A DNA stretch of 64,000 nucleotides, from the NCBI RefSeq assembly GCF_007997075.1, contig NZ_VORS01000006.1:124001-188000 (forward strand), read 5' to 3'. The position numbers and the translations under genes were made by a program. The stretch is from Polaribacter sp. IC073 (GTDB lineage Bacteria > Bacteroidota > Bacteroidia > Flavobacteriales > Flavobacteriaceae). Below the pieces are notes generated by a model. It was not told where the DNA came from. It worked only from the letters and a program-made list of their open reading frames with translations, and ran no database searches. This document shows, one piece after another, positions 16,570 to 25,406 of the stretch (the first letter of the stretch is position 1; the number at the start of each line of letters is the position of its first letter).

Positions 16570-17528
16570 TATTTTTTGGGCTTATACTTCGATTTTTTAA
16601 ATAAATCTAATTCGTTAATTTTTAATAATTCTTGCAAAGATACATCATTCTGTTTCATATAAGAACGTACAATCTGCCAACCTACCCAAATACCAACCCT
16701 ACCCGGAGATAAATTGTCATGTTCCATATAGAACTTAGAAAACGGTGCTGTATCTAAAAAGCGTTTGTTTAATTTAGTGTCTGTACTAAAAAGTAATTTT
16801 TTCTCTATAAAGTACGTCCAAATTTGTTCTTCATTAGCAGTCACCCAATTAAATTTATCTTCTTCATAACCAATAATTTCTCTGCTAGATACCGTCGGCA
16901 AATAACTTTCTAATAAATACATTTTTTTTCCTTCATGTATCATTTTACCTACAAAACTTCTATCAGAAGTATTAAAAATTTGTTTTTCGGTGATTGCTTT
17001 TGCTACATCTACAACAATATGTTCTTTCGTGTTATTTTCTTTGATATACTTCGGATAATCTGCATAAAATTCATGGTGCTTGCCTAAATAAACATCCAAA
17101 GAAATAATGAACAAACTGTCTGCATAAATTACTCTACTCTCATACTCTATATTTGTTAGCATGGTAATTACATCTGGCGCTATAAATTTAGAATTGTAGT
17201 ATTTAACGTGTTTAAAAAGCAATCTTAATTCTTCTTTTAAGGGAGATACATCTTGATAAATCTCTTGAGTTTCTGCAAACAATTCTAGTTCGTCTTTATT
17301 GCTCATTTTAGAGACTGAAATACTATCTGTTATTTCTTTTGGAAAAAAATACGGATACTTCCTTTTTAATTCTGGTAAATTTTGTTTTTCTGAAGTGTAA
17401 AAATCAACATCAAATCTTTTAACTTCAAAATTTACATCAATATTAGAAACATCTACTTTGTGTATATTATCTGTATCACATGCGTAAAAACCAAATAAAA
17501 CCGCTAAAATCACTAGAAAAAATCTCAT
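16569..17528 (-). CDS. gldB: Gliding motility lipoprotein GldB
   Basis: A 319-residue lipoprotein. The signal peptide MRFFLVILAVLFGFYAC gives Cys17 as the lipid-modified residue. The body matches GldB (VKRFDVDFYTSEKQNLPELKRKYP, and C-terminal LSPGRVGIWVGWQIVRSYM). GldB is essential for gliding and type IX secretion in F. johnsoniae; its precise role is unresolved and its fold suggests a distant peptidase-like domain. It is divergent from nadE, whose start is 59 bp away. Confidence 0.92.
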   Translation of the reverse strand: MRFFLVILAVLFGFYACDTDNIHKVDVSNIDVNFEVKRFDVDFYTSEKQNLPELKRKYPYFFPKEITDSISVSKMSNKDELELFAETQEIYQDVSPLKEELRLLFKHVKYYNSKFIAPDVITMLTNIEYESRVIYADSLFIISLDVYLGKHHEFYADYPKYIKENNTKEHIVVDVAKAITEKQIFNTSDRSFVGKMIHEGKKMYLLESYLPTVSSREIIGYEEDKFNWVTANEEQIWTYFIEKKLLFSTDTKLNKRFLDTAPFSKFYMEHDNLSPGRVGIWVGWQIVRSYMKQNDVSLQELLKINELDLFKKSKYKPKK

Positions 17529-17587
17529 AAACTTTGTATATTGCTATTAGAATTACAAACGATAAAAATACTAAAATAGTTTCTCTA

Positions 17588-18373
17588 ATGAATACAGAAA
17601 AAGTAGCAACTTATATTATTTCTTGGTTAAAAGAGTATGCTGAAAATGCAAAAGTAAAAGGTTTTGTCGTTGGTGTTTCTGGCGGAATAGATTCTGCACT
17701 TGTTTCTATGCTTTGTGCAAAAACGGGTTTCCCTACATTATGTGTAGAAATGCCAATACACCAAGCAGATAGTCAGGTTACTAGAGCAGAAGAACACATT
17801 AAACAATTAAAAGAGAATTTTAGCAATGTTTCTGAAGTTAGAGTAAACCTAACTTCAACATTTGAAGATTTTAAAAATATAGTTCCAGAAACAGCTCCTT
17901 CTGCTAAAGTAGATTTGTCTTTAGCAAACACAAGAGCTCGGTTACGTATGACAACTTTATATTATTTTGCCGGTTTACACGGCTCTTTGGTTGTAGGCAC
18001 AGGTAATAAAGTGGAAGATTTTGGCGTAGGTTTTTATACAAAATACGGTGATGGCGGTGTCGATTTAAGTCCGATTGCAGATTTAATGAAATCTGAAGTC
18101 TATGAATTAGCCGCATATTTAAAAGTCCCTAGTTCAATTCAAAAAGCACAACCAACAGATGGCTTATTTGGAGATAGTAGAACAGATGAAGATCAAATTG
18201 GTGCTTCTTATGATGAGCTAGAATGGGCAATGAAACAAGAAGAAGGTAAAAATGAAAATAATTTTACAGGAAGAGAGCAAGAAGTTTTTAAAATATACGA
18301 GCGTTTAAACAGAATTAATCAGCACAAAATGATACCAATACCTTTGTGTGAAATTCCAACAGACTTAAGATAG
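17588..18373 (+). CDS. nadE: NAD+ synthase, ammonia-dependent
   Basis: A 261-residue N-type ATP pyrophosphatase that amidates nicotinic acid adenine dinucleotide to NAD+. The PP-loop is VGVSGGIDSALVSMLC near residue 30. Downstream are LANTRARLRM and GTGNKVEDFGVGFYTKYGDGGVDL, typical of the synthetase core. There is no fused nitrilase (glutaminase) domain, so free ammonia is the expected donor. The start at 17588 is preferred to the upstream in-frame ATG at 17534, which would add 18 non-conserved residues. Confidence 0.95.
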   Translation: MNTEKVATYIISWLKEYAENAKVKGFVVGVSGGIDSALVSMLCAKTGFPTLCVEMPIHQADSQVTRAEEHIKQLKENFSNVSEVRVNLTSTFEDFKNIVPETAPSAKVDLSLANTRARLRMTTLYYFAGLHGSLVVGTGNKVEDFGVGFYTKYGDGGVDLSPIADLMKSEVYELAAYLKVPSSIQKAQPTDGLFGDSRTDEDQIGASYDELEWAMKQEEGKNENNFTGREQEVFKIYERLNRINQHKMIPIPLCEIPTDLR

Positions 18374-18378
18374 CAACA

Positions 18379-18413
18379 AAAAATCCCGTAAATAAATTTA
18401 CGGGATTTTTTGT
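18379..18413 (+). terminator. Terminator of nadE
   Basis: AAATCCCGTAAA/TTTACGGGATTT with a TAAA loop and a T tract. Confidence 0.9.
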
Positions 18414-18439
18414 TTTTTATTTTAGTGCCAACCTATATT

Positions 18440-18571
18440 TTATAATAGGTTCGCAGCAATCATCATTTTTTTTATTCTTAAATAAGCTCTTCTTTTAGAT
18501 CCTCTAGAAATTTCAAAGGGTAAAAATAGAAATAATTGAATAATTTTTAATAATTGTAAAATTCTTTTCAT
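18440..18571 (-). CDS. Possible 43-residue small protein
   Basis: An ATG at 18571-18569 opens a 43-codon frame ending TAA at 18442-18440 in the 296-bp gap between nadE and dnaG. The product has a basic N-terminus (MKRILQLLK), a short hydrophobic stretch (IIQLFLFLPFEI) and a very basic second half (RGSKRRAYLRIKKMM). This is the profile of a small membrane-associated or nucleic-acid-binding peptide. No family is recognised. It may be a chance ORF in AT-rich DNA. Confidence 0.35.
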   Translation of the reverse strand: MKRILQLLKIIQLFLFLPFEISRGSKRRAYLRIKKMMIAANLL

Positions 18572-18669
18572 AATAGATATTTTTCTTTAGCGAGTGCAAT
18601 ATACAATAAAACTACGCTTAGAAATAAAAATAGAACAAGGTAAAACACCCCTTTTACAATTTAATAACT

Positions 18670-20667
18670 TTAGACCACTCTATTTAACTTCTCAAAAAGA
18701 CTGATTCTTAAACCTGTATAGCCTTTTATCATTTCTAAATCTATGCTAACCTCTGCACTAGCTTCTTTTATTAGCTCTTCTATTTTCTTACCTATTAAAA
18801 CTCTTCTTAGATTAAAAACAACATCGTTTACTTGCTTAGATAGTGATGCTAGTTTAACTTCAATATTCTGACCTTCCCAATCGCTTAATTGATATTTTTC
18901 TTCATCCATTAAAATGGAAGTCACGGTTGTAGAAATATCAGCATTTTTGTGATTTACTAAAGCATCTATTTCTAATTTTTCTGACTGGTTTAATTGATGA
19001 ATAATTTCAGTATAAATCTCTTGAAAAACAATATTTGTAAACTCTGTTTCGTCATCTTGAAGGTGTACATAAATCTCTGCAGAAACATTGTTATCATATT
19101 TTCTAGCAGTTACCACAACTTTTCCTTGTTCATCTTCATTTTCAATTTCTTCTATAAATTCTGTTATTTCATTACCATGTAAAAGTAAAATTTTAATAAT
19201 CTCTCTTTCAAACTTAGAAATCTCATCAATTTTTTCTGTTGAAGACCCTCCTTTTACCAATCCCATTTGAGCCTGTTCTTGCTCTATAAAATATTCTGTT
19301 GGTGGTTGATTAGGATCTTGTTGTGCTCTATTTTGTTGTCTGTTTGCTTTACTTTTTTCTTGCTCTCCTTTTTTTATAATTTGCGCTAACTCACTAAACA
19401 AAACACGCTCTGAAACTTCCATAATTCTCGCACATTCTTGCACATAAACTTCACGCTGAATGCCATCGGGAATTTTAGAAATACTTACAACAATATCTCG
19501 AATGACTCCTGCTTTCTTTATAGGATCATTATCTGAATCTTTTAATAAAAGAGATACTTTAAAGTTGATAAAATCTTGTGCAGCATCTTCCAGATAATCT
19601 TTTAATTCTGCACTTGAATGTGATTTTGCAAAACTATCTGGATCTTCGCCATCTGGAAACTGAACTACTTTTACATTCATTCCTTGCTCTAGAATGATAT
19701 CGATTCCACGAATGGAAGCTCTCATACCTGCTGCATCACCATCAAAAAGCACCGTAATATTTTTGGTCAATCTATTCACCAATCTAATTTGGTCTGATGA
19801 TAGTGCCGTTCCTGAAGAAGCAACAACATTTTCTACCCCAGATTGATGAAAGGAAATTACATCTGTATACCCTTCTACTAAATAACAATTATCTTGTTTT
19901 GCTATTTCCTTTTTAGCTTGAAAAAGACCGTATAAAATTTTACTTTTATGATAGATATCGCTTTCTGGCGAATTTAAATACTTTGCGGCTTTTTTATCCG
20001 CAGTTAAAATACGACCTCCAAAACCTAAAATTCTACCAGACATCGAGTGTATTGGAAACATAACACGTCCTTTAAAACGGTCGAATTGTCTGTTCTCTTT
20101 AACAATGGTTACTCCTGTGGATGCTAAATATTTTAAATCGTATCCTTTTGCTAAAGCGGCATTTGTAAAACCATCCCACTCATCTAAACAATACCCTAAC
20201 TCAAAGGTTTTTATAGTATTTTCTGTAAAACCACGTTCTTTAAAGTAAGAAAGTCCGATTGCTTTTCCTTTGTTAGAGTTTAGCATTATATCATGAAAAT
20301 AATCTTTGGCAAATGTAGAAACCAAAAACATACTTTCTCTTTCGTTCATCTGTGCTTTTTCTTCGCTAGACTGCTCTGTTTCTTCAATTTCTATGTTGTA
20401 CTTTTTTGCCAACCATTTTATGGCTTCAGGATACGTGTAATGCTCATGTTCCATTAAAAATGAAATCGCATTTCCTCCTTTCCCTGTAGAGAAATCTTTC
20501 CAAATTTGTTTTACTGGAGATACTACAAATGAAGGTGATTTTTCATCTACAAACGGACTTAGTCCTTTGAAATTACTTCCTGCTTTTTTTAGTTGAACAA
20601 ATTCTCCAATAACCTCTTCTACTCTTGCAGTCTCGAAAACTCGGTCTATGGTACTTCTTGATATCAT
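18670..20667 (-). CDS. dnaG: DNA primase
   Basis: A 665-residue DnaG. The N-terminal zinc-binding domain is recognisable (GSNFKGLSPFVDEKSPSF, VSPVKQIWKDF, GKGGNAISFLME). All four zinc ligands of the CHC2 motif are replaced at exact spacing: Ser37, Val40, Asp58 and Thr61. The TOPRIM catalytic core is intact, with YLVEGYTDVISFHQSG and LFDGDAAGMRAS. The C-terminal third should contact DnaB. It synthesises RNA primers at the replication fork. The lack of zinc ligands appears to be a flavobacterial trait rather than damage, because the surrounding fold is conserved. Confidence 0.95.
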   Translation of the reverse strand: MISRSTIDRVFETARVEEVIGEFVQLKKAGSNFKGLSPFVDEKSPSFVVSPVKQIWKDFSTGKGGNAISFLMEHEHYTYPEAIKWLAKKYNIEIEETEQSSEEKAQMNERESMFLVSTFAKDYFHDIMLNSNKGKAIGLSYFKERGFTENTIKTFELGYCLDEWDGFTNAALAKGYDLKYLASTGVTIVKENRQFDRFKGRVMFPIHSMSGRILGFGGRILTADKKAAKYLNSPESDIYHKSKILYGLFQAKKEIAKQDNCYLVEGYTDVISFHQSGVENVVASSGTALSSDQIRLVNRLTKNITVLFDGDAAGMRASIRGIDIILEQGMNVKVVQFPDGEDPDSFAKSHSSAELKDYLEDAAQDFINFKVSLLLKDSDNDPIKKAGVIRDIVVSISKIPDGIQREVYVQECARIMEVSERVLFSELAQIIKKGEQEKSKANRQQNRAQQDPNQPPTEYFIEQEQAQMGLVKGGSSTEKIDEISKFEREIIKILLLHGNEITEFIEEIENEDEQGKVVVTARKYDNNVSAEIYVHLQDDETEFTNIVFQEIYTEIIHQLNQSEKLEIDALVNHKNADISTTVTSILMDEEKYQLSDWEGQNIEVKLASLSKQVNDVVFNLRRVLIGKKIEELIKEASAEVSIDLEMIKGYTGLRISLFEKLNRVV

Positions 20668-20729
20668 TTAATAGTGTATTGAAAAGGAGCACAAATATAA
20701 GAATTAGATGTTTCGAATTTTCATAAAAT

Positions 20730-20767
20730 AATAAAACCTCACTACATTATAGTAGTGAGGTTTTATT
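20730..20767 (-). terminator. Terminator of clpX
   Basis: AATAAAACCTCACTA/TAGTGAGGTTTTATT stem with T-rich flanks, between clpX and dnaG on their shared strand. Confidence 0.85.
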
Positions 20768-20806
20768 ATTCATTTAGACAGTGCTCGATGCAACATTTTA
20801 CAGCAA

Positions 20807-22048
20807 CTACGAAGCTGCTTTTAATTTCTTCAAAGTTGTATTTGTTAATTTTGCTTCTGCGTATTCTTTGGTAACATTAAACGTTTTCTCTTCTGAACTA
20901 GGTAATTCGAACATTGCATCTGTAAAAATTGCTTCACATAAAGAACGCAAACCTCTTGCGCCTAATTTATATGCAACCGCTTTTTCTACAATATAATTTA
21001 ACGCTCCTTCTTCTATTGTAAAATCAACTTCATCCATTGTAAACAACTTAGAATACTGCTTAATAATAGCATTTTTAGGCTCTGTTAAAATTGCTCTTAA
21101 TGTAGTTGCATCTAAAGGATTCATGTAACTTAAAACTGGTAAACGCCCGATAATTTCTGGAATTAAACCAAATGCTTTTAAATCTGAAGGAATGATGTAT
21201 TTCAACAGGTTTTCTTCATCTACTTTATCATCGTCTAAAGACGCAGTAAAACCTACCGCTTGCATGTTTAGACGCTTACTGATAAATCTTTCGATTCCAG
21301 AGAACGCTCCACCTGCAATAAATAAAATCTCTTTGGTGTCTACCTCTATAAATTTTTGCTCAGGATGCTTTCTTCCACCTTTAGGAGCAACATTTACAAC
21401 CGTTCCTTCTAATAATTTTAACAATGCTTGCTGAACTCCTTCACCAGAGACATCTCTAGTTATTGACGGATTGTCTCCTTTTCTGGCAATTTTATCAATT
21501 TCATCAATAAAAATAATACCTCTTTGTGCCTTTTCTACATCATAATCTGCAGCTTGCAACAATTTACTTAAAATGCTTTCTACATCTTCACCAACATATC
21601 CTGCTTGTGTTAATACTGTTGCATCAACAATAGCAAAAGGTACGTTTAACATTCTTGCAATTGTCTTAGCTACTAAGGTTTTTCCTGTTCCGGTTTCACC
21701 CACTAAAACAATGTTAGATTTCTCGATCTCTACATCATCATCTTCGCTGTCTTTTGTCTGTAATAATCTTTTGTAATGATTATAGACAGCAACAGACATA
21801 GAACGTTTTGTTTCATCTTGACCAATAATATATTGATCTAAGAACTCTTTAATTTGTATCGGCTTTCTAAGTGTTAGATCTTTAGACAAACCATTTGTTT
21901 TTGTTTCAGAAACTTCTTCTTCTACAATACCATGTGCTTGTTCTATACATTTATCACAAATATGAGCATCCATCCCTGCAATTAGCAAGTCGGTTTCTGC
22001 TTTTTTTCGTCCGCAAAACGAACATTCTAAATTTTCTTCTTTCGACAT
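20807..22048 (-). CDS. clpX: ATP-dependent Clp protease ATP-binding subunit ClpX
   Basis: A 413-residue AAA+ unfoldase. The N-terminal C4 zinc finger has CSFCGRKK and [10 protein letters not shown]. Walker A is GETGTGKT, Walker B is [13 protein letters not shown], and the pore loop lies in [10 protein letters not shown]. ClpX unfolds tagged substrates and feeds them to ClpP. It lies downstream of clpP and tig on the same strand, the usual tig-clpP-clpX order. The 91-bp spacer to clpP holds an imperfect inverted repeat. Confidence 0.97.
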   Translation of the reverse strand: MSKEENLECSFCGRKKAETDLLIAGMDAHICDKCIEQAHGIVEEEVSETKTNGLSKDLTLRKPIQIKEFLDQYIIGQDETKRSMSVAVYNHYKRLLQTKDSEDDDVEIEKSNIVLVGETGTGKTLVAKTIARMLNVPFAIVDATVLTQAGYVGEDVESILSKLLQAADYDVEKAQRGIIFIDEIDKIARKGDNPSITRDVSGEGVQQALLKLLEGTVVNVAPKGGRKHPEQKFIEVDTKEILFIAGGAFSGIERFISKRLNMQAVGFTASLDDDKVDEENLLKYIIPSDLKAFGLIPEIIGRLPVLSYMNPLDATTLRAILTEPKNAIIKQYSKLFTMDEVDFTIEEGALNYIVEKAVAYKLGARGLRSLCEAIFTDAMFELPSSEEKTFNVTKEYAEAKLTNTTLKKLKAAS

Positions 22049-22068
22049 TATTCCTTGCTTTAGGCTTT

Positions 22069-22127
22069 GGGCTTTAAGCTCTATGCAGTAGCACTTCTAA
22101 AAGCATGCTGCATAAAGCTTATTGCTT
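22069..22127. repeat. Imperfect inverted repeat between clpP and clpX
   Basis: AAGCTCTATGCAGTA and TGCTGCATAAAGCTT form a 13-of-15 inverted repeat, flanked by further GCTTTA/TTGCTTAAA motifs. It resembles short dispersed flavobacterial palindromes and lies inside the clpP-clpX spacer. It could modulate read-through from clpP into clpX. Confidence 0.5.
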
Positions 22128-22139
22128 AAATCAAACTAT

Positions 22140-22802
22140 TTATTTCTTTCTTTCTAAAACTTCATCAATCATTCCGTATACTTTTGCTTCATCTGCTCTC
22201 ATCCAATAATCTCTATCAGAATCATTGTGTACTTTTTCTAAAGTTTGACCAGAATGGTTTGAAATAATTTCATACAATTCATCTTTTAACTTTATAATTT
22301 CTCTTGCAGTAATCTCAATATCAGAAGCTTGCCCTTGCGCTCCACCTAAAGGTTGGTGAATCATAATTCTAGAATGAGGCAACGCAGAACGTTTCCCTTT
22401 TTCTCCTGCACACATTAAAACAGCACCCATAGAAGCTGCCATTCCTGTACAAATTGTTGCAACATCTGGCTTTATAAACTGCATGGTGTCATAAATACCC
22501 AAACCTGCATACACGCCTCCTCCAGGAGAGTTTATATAAATTGAAATGTCTTTATTTGCATCTACACTTTCTAAAAACAACAATTGCGCTTGAATAATAT
22601 TAGCAACCTGATCGTTAATTCCGGTTCCTAAGAAAATAATTCTATCCATCATTAAACGTGAAAAAACATCCATTTGAGTGATGTTCATTTGACGTTCTTC
22701 CATAATATATGGCGTTAAACTACTTGTTATTTTTGTATAATTGGTACTACTAATTCCGTGATGTTTTGTTGCGTATTTCTCGAACTCTTTTCCGTAATCC
22801 AT
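22140..22802 (-). CDS. clpP: ATP-dependent Clp protease proteolytic subunit
   Basis: A 220-residue serine protease subunit. The nucleophile is in [13 protein letters not shown] (near residue 124), the His is in [10 protein letters not shown], and the N-terminal processing region precedes [12 protein letters not shown]. Fourteen subunits form the degradation chamber capped by ClpX. It lies in the tig-clpP-clpX cluster. Confidence 0.97.
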   Translation of the reverse strand: MDYGKEFEKYATKHHGISSTNYTKITSSLTPYIMEERQMNITQMDVFSRLMMDRIIFLGTGINDQVANIIQAQLLFLESVDANKDISIYINSPGGGVYAGLGIYDTMQFIKPDVATICTGMAASMGAVLMCAGEKGKRSALPHSRIMIHQPLGGAQGQASDIEITAREIIKLKDELYEIISNHSGQTLEKVHNDSDRDYWMRADEAKVYGMIDEVLERKK

Positions 22803-22875
22803 TATTGTGACTCTTTTAATGTTTGTTTTGTAAATATAAGAACTATTTCTTACTATTTTGTTTGAGTTTGTCGGT

Positions 22876-22908
22876 AAAAAAACCTGAATTGTTAGATTCA
22901 GGTTTTTA
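22876..22908 (-). terminator. Hairpin between tig and clpP
   Basis: AAAAACCTGAAT/ATTCAGGTTTTT with a TGTTAG loop and T tract on both strands. It probably limits read-through from tig into clpP. Confidence 0.8.
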
Positions 22909-22967
22909 TTTTCACATCTCGATACCTAGTTGAAACAACAGATTGAGATACTAAAAATAGCCTAAGA

Positions 22968-24290
22968 CTACTTATAAACTTCTTTTGTAAACGCTTCGTA
23001 AGAAAGTTCTTTTGATTTAAAGCTCATGTTTTCTTTGTAAAAAGCCAATAATTTCTGACTAATTAATTGAGATTGTAATTTCTGAGCTTCTTCTTGATTT
23101 TGTAAAATTCTACCAGCAATTTCATCCAATTCTTTTTCTTCTGGATTCATGTTACCAAACTGAGCCATTTGCGTACGGATAAATCCTTTTGCATATTCAA
23201 CCAATTCTGTATACTCTAATTTAATATCGTTGGCCTTCATAATCTTTCCTTCGATTAATTGGTAACGCAAACCTTTTTCAGACTTGTCAAATTCTACTTT
23301 AGCTTCTTCTGCAGTTAATGGTTTTTCACCAGCTTTTTGCAACCATTTTTGTAAAAATTCTGATGGTAAATCAAACTTAGTCGTTTCAACTAAATGCTCT
23401 GTAATTGCATTTAATAATTGCTGATCTCCTTGTTGCTTGAATTGCTTTTCTGCGTCTTCTTTAATTTTTGCTCTTAATTCTTCTGCAGTAGAAACACTTC
23501 CGTCTGTAAATAATTTATCAAACAATTCCTTATCTAAATCTGCAGGTTCCGTTTTTGTAACCTCTTCTACCGTTAAAGTAACAGGTATGTCTAAATCGTG
23601 AATTTCATCATGAGAAACTTCTAAAATCTGCTGTAATTTATGGTCGTTTTCAAATAATTTCTTAGTTTCTAACTCAATTACATCACCAGTTTTAGCTCCA
23701 ATAAACTTCTTTTCGTTCTTTTTTCCTTGTAAATCACTTACTAGAAAAGTCCCTTTTTTATTGATTTCTTTTTCCTCATTTACAAAAGTACCCGTTATGT
23801 TAGCCTCTGCAGTAGCTTCTTCTAGAGGAGAAGTCTTACCATAACGAATTTGAATATTCTTCATTTCTTCGTCTAATAATTCTTCTGTAGCAATAATATT
23901 GTACTCAGTTACCTTCTTTTTAGATTTTAAATCTACGTCGAATTCTGGCGCTAAACCTAATTCAAATTCAAAAGAAAGTGTTTCTGCATCCCAGTTAAAA
24001 TCTTCTTTAACTCTAGGTAACGGATTTCCTAAAAGCTCTAATTTTTCTTCTTGTAAATAAGTGTTTAAAGACGCTTGTAAGACTTTGTTAACCTCATCTA
24101 TCACTAAAGATTTACCGTACTGCTTTTTAATCATTCCCATTGGCACTTGCCCTTTTCTAAAACCAGGAACATTTGCTTTTTTACGGTGCTCATCTAACAA
24201 TTCTGCTACTTTTGCTTGATAGTCATCTGCAACAATATCAACTTTTACAACTGCGTTTAACGCATCTATGTTTTCTCTTGTAATATTCAT
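22968..24290 (-). CDS. tig: Trigger factor
   Basis: A 440-residue ribosome-associated chaperone. The N-terminal ribosome-binding domain has the signature VPGFRKGQVPMGMIKKQYG near residue 45. The middle FKBP-like prolyl isomerase region (about 150-240) is diverged, and the C-terminal arms are helical and charged. It binds nascent chains at the exit tunnel. The start at 24290 (MNITRENIDAL) is preferred. An upstream in-frame ATG at 24326 adds 12 unrelated residues. Confidence 0.95.
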   Translation of the reverse strand: MNITRENIDALNAVVKVDIVADDYQAKVAELLDEHRKKANVPGFRKGQVPMGMIKKQYGKSLVIDEVNKVLQASLNTYLQEEKLELLGNPLPRVKEDFNWDAETLSFEFELGLAPEFDVDLKSKKKVTEYNIIATEELLDEEMKNIQIRYGKTSPLEEATAEANITGTFVNEEKEINKKGTFLVSDLQGKKNEKKFIGAKTGDVIELETKKLFENDHKLQQILEVSHDEIHDLDIPVTLTVEEVTKTEPADLDKELFDKLFTDGSVSTAEELRAKIKEDAEKQFKQQGDQQLLNAITEHLVETTKFDLPSEFLQKWLQKAGEKPLTAEEAKVEFDKSEKGLRYQLIEGKIMKANDIKLEYTELVEYAKGFIRTQMAQFGNMNPEEKELDEIAGRILQNQEEAQKLQSQLISQKLLAFYKENMSFKSKELSYEAFTKEVYK

Positions 24291-24512
24291 TTCTTTGTTC
24301 TTTAATCTTAAAAAAATCGAGTGCAAAATTAATTAAAAAATAGTTAGCTAACAAGTATTTAAACTGTTCTATTTCAGATAGAAATATCCTGAAACGCTAA
24401 ACATTATGAATCTTAATTACACTGATTATCATTAATTTATTTATATTATTATTCTTTTTTTCTTCGGATATGTGCTGAACAGTTTTTAGCACAATCGCCC
24501 ACAAAAAATTGG

Positions 24513-24866
24513 TTAATTAATTCTCTTATCCTCTTTTAGCAACGAAAACAATGCAGACCTAAATATAGATAGCAAAATACTAAATAATAAAGCTGTCCAA
24601 AAACCTGAAACCGTAAAACCAGCGACTAATTTATCTGCCAAAATAATTATGACTGCATTTATTACAAAGATAAATAAGCCAAAAGTAACGATTGTTGCTG
24701 GCAATGTAAAGAAGATTAACAAAGGTCTTACAATCATATTTAGCACCGCAATTACCGCTGCAACTACAATTGCAGAAACATAACTAGCAACCGCTACGCC
24801 TGGTAAAATATTAGCCAACACAATTACCGCAACTGCCGTTAATAAGATTTTTAAAAATGTTTTCAT
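24513..24866 (-). CDS. Phage-holin-4-like family membrane protein
   Basis: A 117-residue protein made almost entirely of four hydrophobic segments, with the family-typical VLNMIVRPLLIFFTLPATIVTFGLF in the centre. It belongs to a widespread bacterial family labelled phage holin family 4, but nothing around it suggests a phage. Its function is unknown, and an inner-membrane role is inferred. It stands alone between tig and a gene-poor stretch. Confidence 0.8.
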   Translation of the reverse strand: MKTFLKILLTAVAVIVLANILPGVAVASYVSAIVVAAVIAVLNMIVRPLLIFFTLPATIVTFGLFIFVINAVIIILADKLVAGFTVSGFWTALLFSILLSIFRSALFSLLKEDKRIN

Positions 24867-25010
24867 TTCTTTATTTTTTAATACTGATGAATTAAAAGCG
24901 AAAACTATACCAAATGAAAAAGACTGCTTTTTTGTCAGGTTTTAGAAACTACGGGGTTTGCTTCTAAACTTAAATTCTTATAACTTCGCTAACTGCTGGT
25001 ATAAAAAATT

Positions 25011-25208
25011 AGAGAAAACAACCCCAAAGAAACCAATACAACCTATAAAAGATTGATTGAACTAGGATACAACAAAACAGAATCTAAACAATTTATTAGG
25101 CAATGTATGGCCTTAGAATTATTAGATGTTTTAGAATACAAAAAACCTTTTAACGAAACTAGAGATGTTGGTCACTTAAAAAATCTACCTAAAGAACCTT
25201 CTTCATAA
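25011..25208 (+). pseudogene. Remnant of a small protein gene (C-terminal part)
   Basis: An open stretch of 65 codons ends TAA at 25206-25208. It follows an in-frame stop at 25002-25004, has no ATG at its beginning, and holds only one internal ATG, which would give 33 residues. The translation looks genuinely protein-like: YKRLIELGYNKTESKQFI, then MALELLDVLEYKKPFNETRD and LKNLPKEP. This is a helix-loop-helix pattern of a kind seen in small conserved hypothetical proteins. It is probably the tail of a gene that lost its beginning. It lies in the 540-bp gap between the holin-like gene and olsF, together with a dispersed repeat. Confidence 0.45.
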
Positions 25209-25306
25209 ATTACAAAGACGAACTTTAACTTAAAAAAAACACGTAGTTAAGAGCTCTTTTTAACAAACAAAAAGTAATCATAAAAACTATCTTTTATAAA
25301 CAAGAC

Positions 25307-25393
25307 TGCGTTAGGGATTGTAGTGAAAAGCCCACAGAGAGGAACGAACGAGGACTTGAAACGCAAAGCCCGACCCTTTTAGGGGAACGCCCA
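25307..25393 (+). repeat. Structured intergenic repeat, TGCGTTA...AACGCC family, copy B
   Basis: TGCGTTAGGGATTG, then AGTGAAAAGCCCAC, then GGAACGAACGAGGACTTG, then AACGCAAAGCCCGACC, a small CCTTTTAGGGG hairpin and GGAACGCCC. The order of motifs matches copies A (6034-6152) and C (50889-51000). It lies immediately downstream of olsF. Confidence 0.75.
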
Positions 25394-25406
25394 CATAAAA
25401 ATAATT

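Noticed and set aside
25110..25208. Intact 33-residue gene from the internal ATG
   Set aside because: The protein-like sequence extends upstream of this ATG in the same frame, so a truncated older gene is more likely.
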